From: JAEUJM01 sp964635055
Lineage (GTDB): Bacteria; Actinomycetota; Acidimicrobiia; Acidimicrobiales; DATDAH01
Assembly (NCBI GenBank): GCA_964635055.1
Contig: CAZWMT010000007.1
Span: 95,182-159,181 of the forward strand
Reading direction: 5' to 3'
DNA: 64,000 bases
A model generated the notes under the pieces. The model searched no databases. It saw nothing but the letters and a program-made list of their open reading frames with translations, and was not told the origin of the DNA. Shown here piece by piece: positions 60,938 to 64,000 of the stretch. A program made the position numbers and the translations under genes. Positions within the stretch are counted from its first letter, which is position 1, and every line of letters starts with the position of its first letter.

Positions 60938-62320
60938 GTGGGACACGGAGGGGACCGACCGGCACGACCCGATGACGCCCTGCTGGCGCGTGTCGTCACC
61001 GACGACTCCGCGCTCGCGCTCATCGTCCGGCCCGACCTCGAGATCCTCTACGCCAACGAGTCCTGCCGGCGCTACGGGTGGCTGCCCGAGCAGATCGTCG
61101 GGCGCAACGCCATGGACTGGATCCACCCCGACGACCTACCGCGAGCCGCAGCGGCAGCCGGCGCGGTGCACACCCAGGCCGGGTTCGGCACCTCACCGTT
61201 CCGGTTCCGGCTCCCCGACGGCGACTACGTGAGTCTCGATGTGGCGTCGGTGGTGATCAAGCAGGACGACGGGTCGGAGCTGCTCGCGTTCTCGCTGCGC
61301 CCGAACCCGTTCGACCGGGCCCGCGACGAGGCCTTCCGCGCGATGGTGGCCGGGGCGCCCCCCGAGGAGTCGTTGAGCGGGCTGGCCGCCGCGTTCTCAC
61401 CCAGCCGGCCCGCGGGGCTCATCGCCTTCGACGCGCGGGGTCGGCGGGTCACGGTCGGCGCGCTGCCCCCCGAGCTGGGCGGCGTGTTCGACGGCCGCCA
61501 GGACCGCACACCGGGTGCCCCGTGGACCGAGGCCCTCGACACCATGTCGACGGTGACGATCACCTCCACCGACGGCCTGCCCGAGGCGGTGCGCCAGGCG
61601 GCGGACGAGCTCGGGGTCACCGGGGGCGCCTTCATGGGCACGCCCGATCCCGGCCGGCCCCAGGGCGCCCTGCTGGCCGCGTGGTCCGACGAGCCGGCCA
61701 TCATGGGGCTGCTCGAGGTGAACCTGGGCGACATCGAGTCGCTGGTGCGCCTGGCCCTCGATCGGCGGGCCAGCCACGAGCGCCTCGAGCACCTCGCCCA
61801 CCACGATCCCCTCACGGGCCTGGCCAACCGGGCCAGCTTCTTCGCCCAGCTGGGCATCGCCGGCCAGGCCGACGCACCGCTCGCGGTCGCGTACCTGGAC
61901 CTCGACGGCTTCAAAGGGGTCAACGACCGCCACGGCCACGCCGCCGGCGACGCGGTGCTCGTCGAGTTGGGCCGGCGGTTCGCCCGCGAGGTGCGCGCCG
62001 GTGATGCGGTCGCCCGACTCGGGGGCGACGAGTTCGGGGTGATGCTCTCCGACCCGCAGGACGAGGCGGCCGCCGTCGCGGTGATCGAGCGGCTGCTGGC
62101 AGCCGCCCGCCAGCCCATCGACCTGTCGAGCGGCACGACGGTGACCCTCGGCGCCTCGGCCGGCCTGGTGGTGGTCGAAGACCCCCGCGGCTCCACCCCC
62201 GACGCCCTGGTGCACCGGGCCGACACGGCGCTCTACCGCGCCAAGCGCACCGCCAAGGGCACCCTCGCGCTGGCCGGCCCCGACGACGCCACCGGCCGGC
62301 GCCACGACGACACCAGCTGA
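60938..62320 (+). CDS. PAS-GGDEF diguanylate cyclase
   Basis: GTG 60938 (60881 also open) gives about 460 aa. A PAS domain at about 20-120 (ILYANESCRRYGWLPEQIVG, HPDDLPRAAA) senses a signal. A GAF-like middle follows. The GGDEF domain at about 290-450 has HHDPLTGLANRASFF, YLDLDGFKGVNDRHGH and ARLGGDEFGVML intact. RAGD five residues before GGDEF is a feedback I-site. It should make cyclic di-GMP and be product-inhibited. No EAL domain is present. Confidence 0.93.
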   Translation: MGHGGDRPARPDDALLARVVTDDSALALIVRPDLEILYANESCRRYGWLPEQIVGRNAMDWIHPDDLPRAAAAAGAVHTQAGFGTSPFRFRLPDGDYVSLDVASVVIKQDDGSELLAFSLRPNPFDRARDEAFRAMVAGAPPEESLSGLAAAFSPSRPAGLIAFDARGRRVTVGALPPELGGVFDGRQDRTPGAPWTEALDTMSTVTITSTDGLPEAVRQAADELGVTGGAFMGTPDPGRPQGALLAAWSDEPAIMGLLEVNLGDIESLVRLALDRRASHERLEHLAHHDPLTGLANRASFFAQLGIAGQADAPLAVAYLDLDGFKGVNDRHGHAAGDAVLVELGRRFAREVRAGDAVARLGGDEFGVMLSDPQDEAAAVAVIERLLAAARQPIDLSSGTTVTLGASAGLVVVEDPRGSTPDALVHRADTALYRAKRTAKGTLALAGPDDATGRRHDDTS

Positions 62321-62355
62321 GCAGGGTCACCGATGGAGCAGCACCACTAGCGTGG

Positions 62356-62835
62356 GTGGCGGTGTCGACGGAACTGGCGGACCTTGACGACGTGATCGAC
62401 GTCGCTCGCGAGGTGGTCGAACGGGTGGTGTGGTGCACCGTCACCACGGTGGCGCCCGACGGCGAGCCGCGGTCGCGCCTGATGCATCCGGTGTGGACCT
62501 GGTCGGGTGGCGCGCCGACCGCGTTGGTGACCTCGCGCCCGACGCCGCTCAAGCGGCGCCACCTCTCGGGCAACCCCCGGGTGAGCTGCTTCTACTGGGA
62601 CCCGGCCCACGACACCGTGGCCATCGACGCCACCGCCCGGTGGTTGGCCGACGACGAGCGCGTCGCGGCGTGGGATGCGGTGAAGGCCGTCGCCCCGCCG
62701 GTCGGCTTCGACCCTGCGCTGATATGGCCTGACGGCCCGACCTCGCCTGACTGCGCGTTCCTCGCCCTCACCGCCCACCGCATCGTCGCCACCCGCGCCG
62801 GCCGGCCCGGCCGCCGCTGGCTCGCCCCCGCCTGA
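62356..62835 (+). CDS. Pyridoxamine-phosphate-oxidase-like protein
   Basis: GTG 62356 gives 159 aa. WCTVTTVAPDGEPRSRLMHP, SRPTPLKRRHLSGNPRVSCF and AHDTVAIDATARWLADD are the flavin split-barrel motifs of general-stress PPOX proteins. Substrate unknown. Two hairpins separate it from convergent groEL. Confidence 0.88.
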   Translation: MAVSTELADLDDVIDVAREVVERVVWCTVTTVAPDGEPRSRLMHPVWTWSGGAPTALVTSRPTPLKRRHLSGNPRVSCFYWDPAHDTVAIDATARWLADDERVAAWDAVKAVAPPVGFDPALIWPDGPTSPDCAFLALTAHRIVATRAGRPGRRWLAPA

Positions 62836-62841
62836 AACGAC

Positions 62842-62870
62842 GAGGACCGGGCCACTCGGGCCCGGTCCTC
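62842..62870. terminator. Hairpin 1 between convergent genes
   Basis: GAGGACCGGGCC pairs with GGCCCGGTCCTC over a five-base loop, 7 bp after the PPOX stop; probably its terminator. Confidence 0.7.
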
Positions 62871-62886
62871 GGTACTACGTCGTTCT

Positions 62887-62925
62887 CGAGGCAATGGCCC
62901 CCGATTTCCGGGGGCCATTGCCTCG
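62887..62925. terminator. Hairpin 2 between convergent genes
   Basis: CGAGGCAATGGCCCCCG and its exact reverse complement enclose atttc; 17-bp stem, 9 bp past the groEL stop, so likely the groEL terminator. Confidence 0.8.
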
Positions 62926-62933
62926 GGTTCGGG

Positions 62934-64000
62934 CTAGAAGTCCTCCATGCCTCCACCGGGCATGCCGCCGGCGGCGGGCTCGGGGGCGTCGGCGATGACG
63001 GCCTCCGTGGTGAGGAACAGGGCCGCGATCGACGCCGCGTTCTGCAGCGCCGAACGGGTGACCTTGGCGGCATCGATGATGCCGGCCTTCACCAGGTCGA
63101 CGTACTCACCGGTGGCCGCGTTGAGGCCCTCGGCGGGGGTGTCGAGGTTGCGCACCCGCTCGACCACGACGCCACCCTCCATGCCGGCGTTCACCGCGAT
63201 CTGCTTCAGCGGCTCCTCCAGGGCACGGAGCACGATGCGGGCACCGGTGGCCTCGTCGTGGGCCTTCTTGTCGAGCTTCTTGGCCAGATCGGCGATGCCC
63301 TCCTGGGCCCGCAGCAGGGTGACGCCGCCACCGGCGACCACACCCTCCTCGATGGCCGCCTTGGTGGTGCTGACGGCGTCCTCGATGCGGTGCTTCTTCT
63401 CCTTGAGCTCCACCTCGGTGGCGGCGCCGACCTTCAGGACGGCCACGCCGCCGGACAGCTTGGCCAGGCGCTCCTGCAGCTTCTCCCGGTCGTAGTCCGA
63501 GTCGGTGTTGTCGATCTCGGCCTTGATCTGGGCGATGCGACCGGTGAGGTCCTCGTCCTTGCCGCCACCTTCGACGATGGTGGTCTCGTCCTTGGTGATG
63601 ACCACCTTGCGGGCGGTGCCCAGCAGGTCGAGGGTGGTGTTCTCGAGCTTCAGGCCCACCTCCTCGGTGATCACCTGGGCGCCGGTGAGGATGGCGATGT
63701 CCTGGAGCATGGCCTTGCGGCGGTCGCCGAAGCCGGGGGCCTTGACCGCGGTCGACTTGAACGTGCCGCGGATCTTGTTGACGACCAGGGTGGCCAGGGC
63801 CTCGCCCTCGACGTCCTCGGCGATGATGACGAGCGGCTTGCCCGACTGCATCACCTTCTCGAGCACGGCCAGCATGTCGCGCACGGCCGAGATCTTGGAG
63901 CCCACGAGGAGGATGTACGGGTCCTCGAGGACGGCCTCCATGCGGTCGGGGTCGGTGACGAAGTAGGGCGAGATGTAGCCCTTGTCGAAGCGCATGCCCT
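62934..64000 (-). CDS. groEL: GroEL chaperonin, 5' end beyond window
   Basis: 355 codons of the C-terminal two thirds are present; about 190 N-terminal residues lie outside. GMRFDKGYISPYFVTD, KAPGFGDRRKAMLQDIAI, LSGGVAVLKVGAATEVELKE, VAGGGVTLLRA and the terminal GGMPGGGMEDF are class I chaperonin hallmarks. It folds proteins with GroES in the cytoplasm. The Gly-Met-rich tail is the standard bacterial form, not the His-rich one of some second actinobacterial copies. Confidence 0.97.
   Translation of the reverse strand, partial: GMRFDKGYISPYFVTDPDRMEAVLEDPYILLVGSKISAVRDMLAVLEKVMQSGKPLVIIAEDVEGEALATLVVNKIRGTFKSTAVKAPGFGDRRKAMLQDIAILTGAQVITEEVGLKLENTTLDLLGTARKVVITKDETTIVEGGGKDEDLTGRIAQIKAEIDNTDSDYDREKLQERLAKLSGGVAVLKVGAATEVELKEKKHRIEDAVSTTKAAIEEGVVAGGGVTLLRAQEGIADLAKKLDKKAHDEATGARIVLRALEEPLKQIAVNAGMEGGVVVERVRNLDTPAEGLNAATGEYVDLVKAGIIDAAKVTRSALQNAASIAALFLTTEAVIADAPEPAAGGMPGGGMEDF

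Overview
The window is very GC-rich, uses many GTG starts and has few spacers. It carries a resuscitation-promoting-factor-like transglycosylase, F420/PPOX-type oxidoreductases, a GlxA-type regulator, a Delta9-type desaturase and a GroEL ending in GGMPGGGMEDF. Together these point to a high-GC actinobacterium. My best guess is the class Acidimicrobiia, but no rRNA or other marker here proves it. All family calls rest on motif recognition, not on a database search.

Bases 1-17 kb are a defence island with heavy decay. The left edge holds the end of an S24/DUF3427 protein followed by an SMC/RecF-type ATPase with a HEPN-like, zinc-binding tail. Next come an uncharacterised WGIG protein (minus strand) and an ImmA/IrrE peptidase coupled to a PIN-like protein (plus). 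On the minus strand follow a BpsA-like NPPW methyltransferase and a second, homologous WGYG protein. From 7.1 to 11.4 kb lies a broken PLD-DEAD helicase-DUF3427 gene, split by an HNH endonuclease and a zinc-ribbon gene. About 1.08 kb of its 5' part is repeated at 14.2-15.2 kb. The two repeats bracket a DUF6308-like gene and an AlbA_2/HATPase (Schlafen-like) gene. MntA-HepT and an HTH/PIN pair follow.

Bases 17-34 kb are dense in toxin-antitoxin modules: AbiE-like (with a chimeric toxin ORF), two paralogous VapBC pairs facing outward from a DUF4262 gene, a VapC fragment, and two RHH-or-similar/MazF modules with palindromic operators. Between them sit an AAA/DUF4143 ATPase, DUF1232, DUF1905, an acyltransferase, DUF2855, a 69-bp minisatellite, a GH51 arabinofuranosidase, a phosphofructokinase with PPi-type residues, and a frameshifted NHL-repeat protein.

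Bases 34-64 kb look more like ordinary chromosome. They hold a GH78 rhamnosidase with internal coding repeats, an MFS permease, a DoxX-like protein, SRPBCC, the desaturase with a perfect 20-bp palindrome at its start, and a secreted hydrolase. Further on are a methyltransferase, an SPFH-NfeD pair, MmcQ/YjbR, the Rpf-like enzyme, GlxA, and a YceI-cytochrome c-copper monooxygenase fusion. A Ser/Thr kinase gene is broken by a frameshift in its P-loop. A three-gene SPFH/zinc-ribbon/membrane operon, Bax-inhibitor-1, a lipoprotein, DUF302, PPOX proteins, FdhD, a PAS-GGDEF cyclase and partial GroEL complete the window.

The best candidates for something undescribed are the two divergent members of the WG[IY]G family in one island (one coupled to the NPPW methyltransferase) and the neighbouring ImmA-PIN pair that converges on that operon with overlapping 3' ends.
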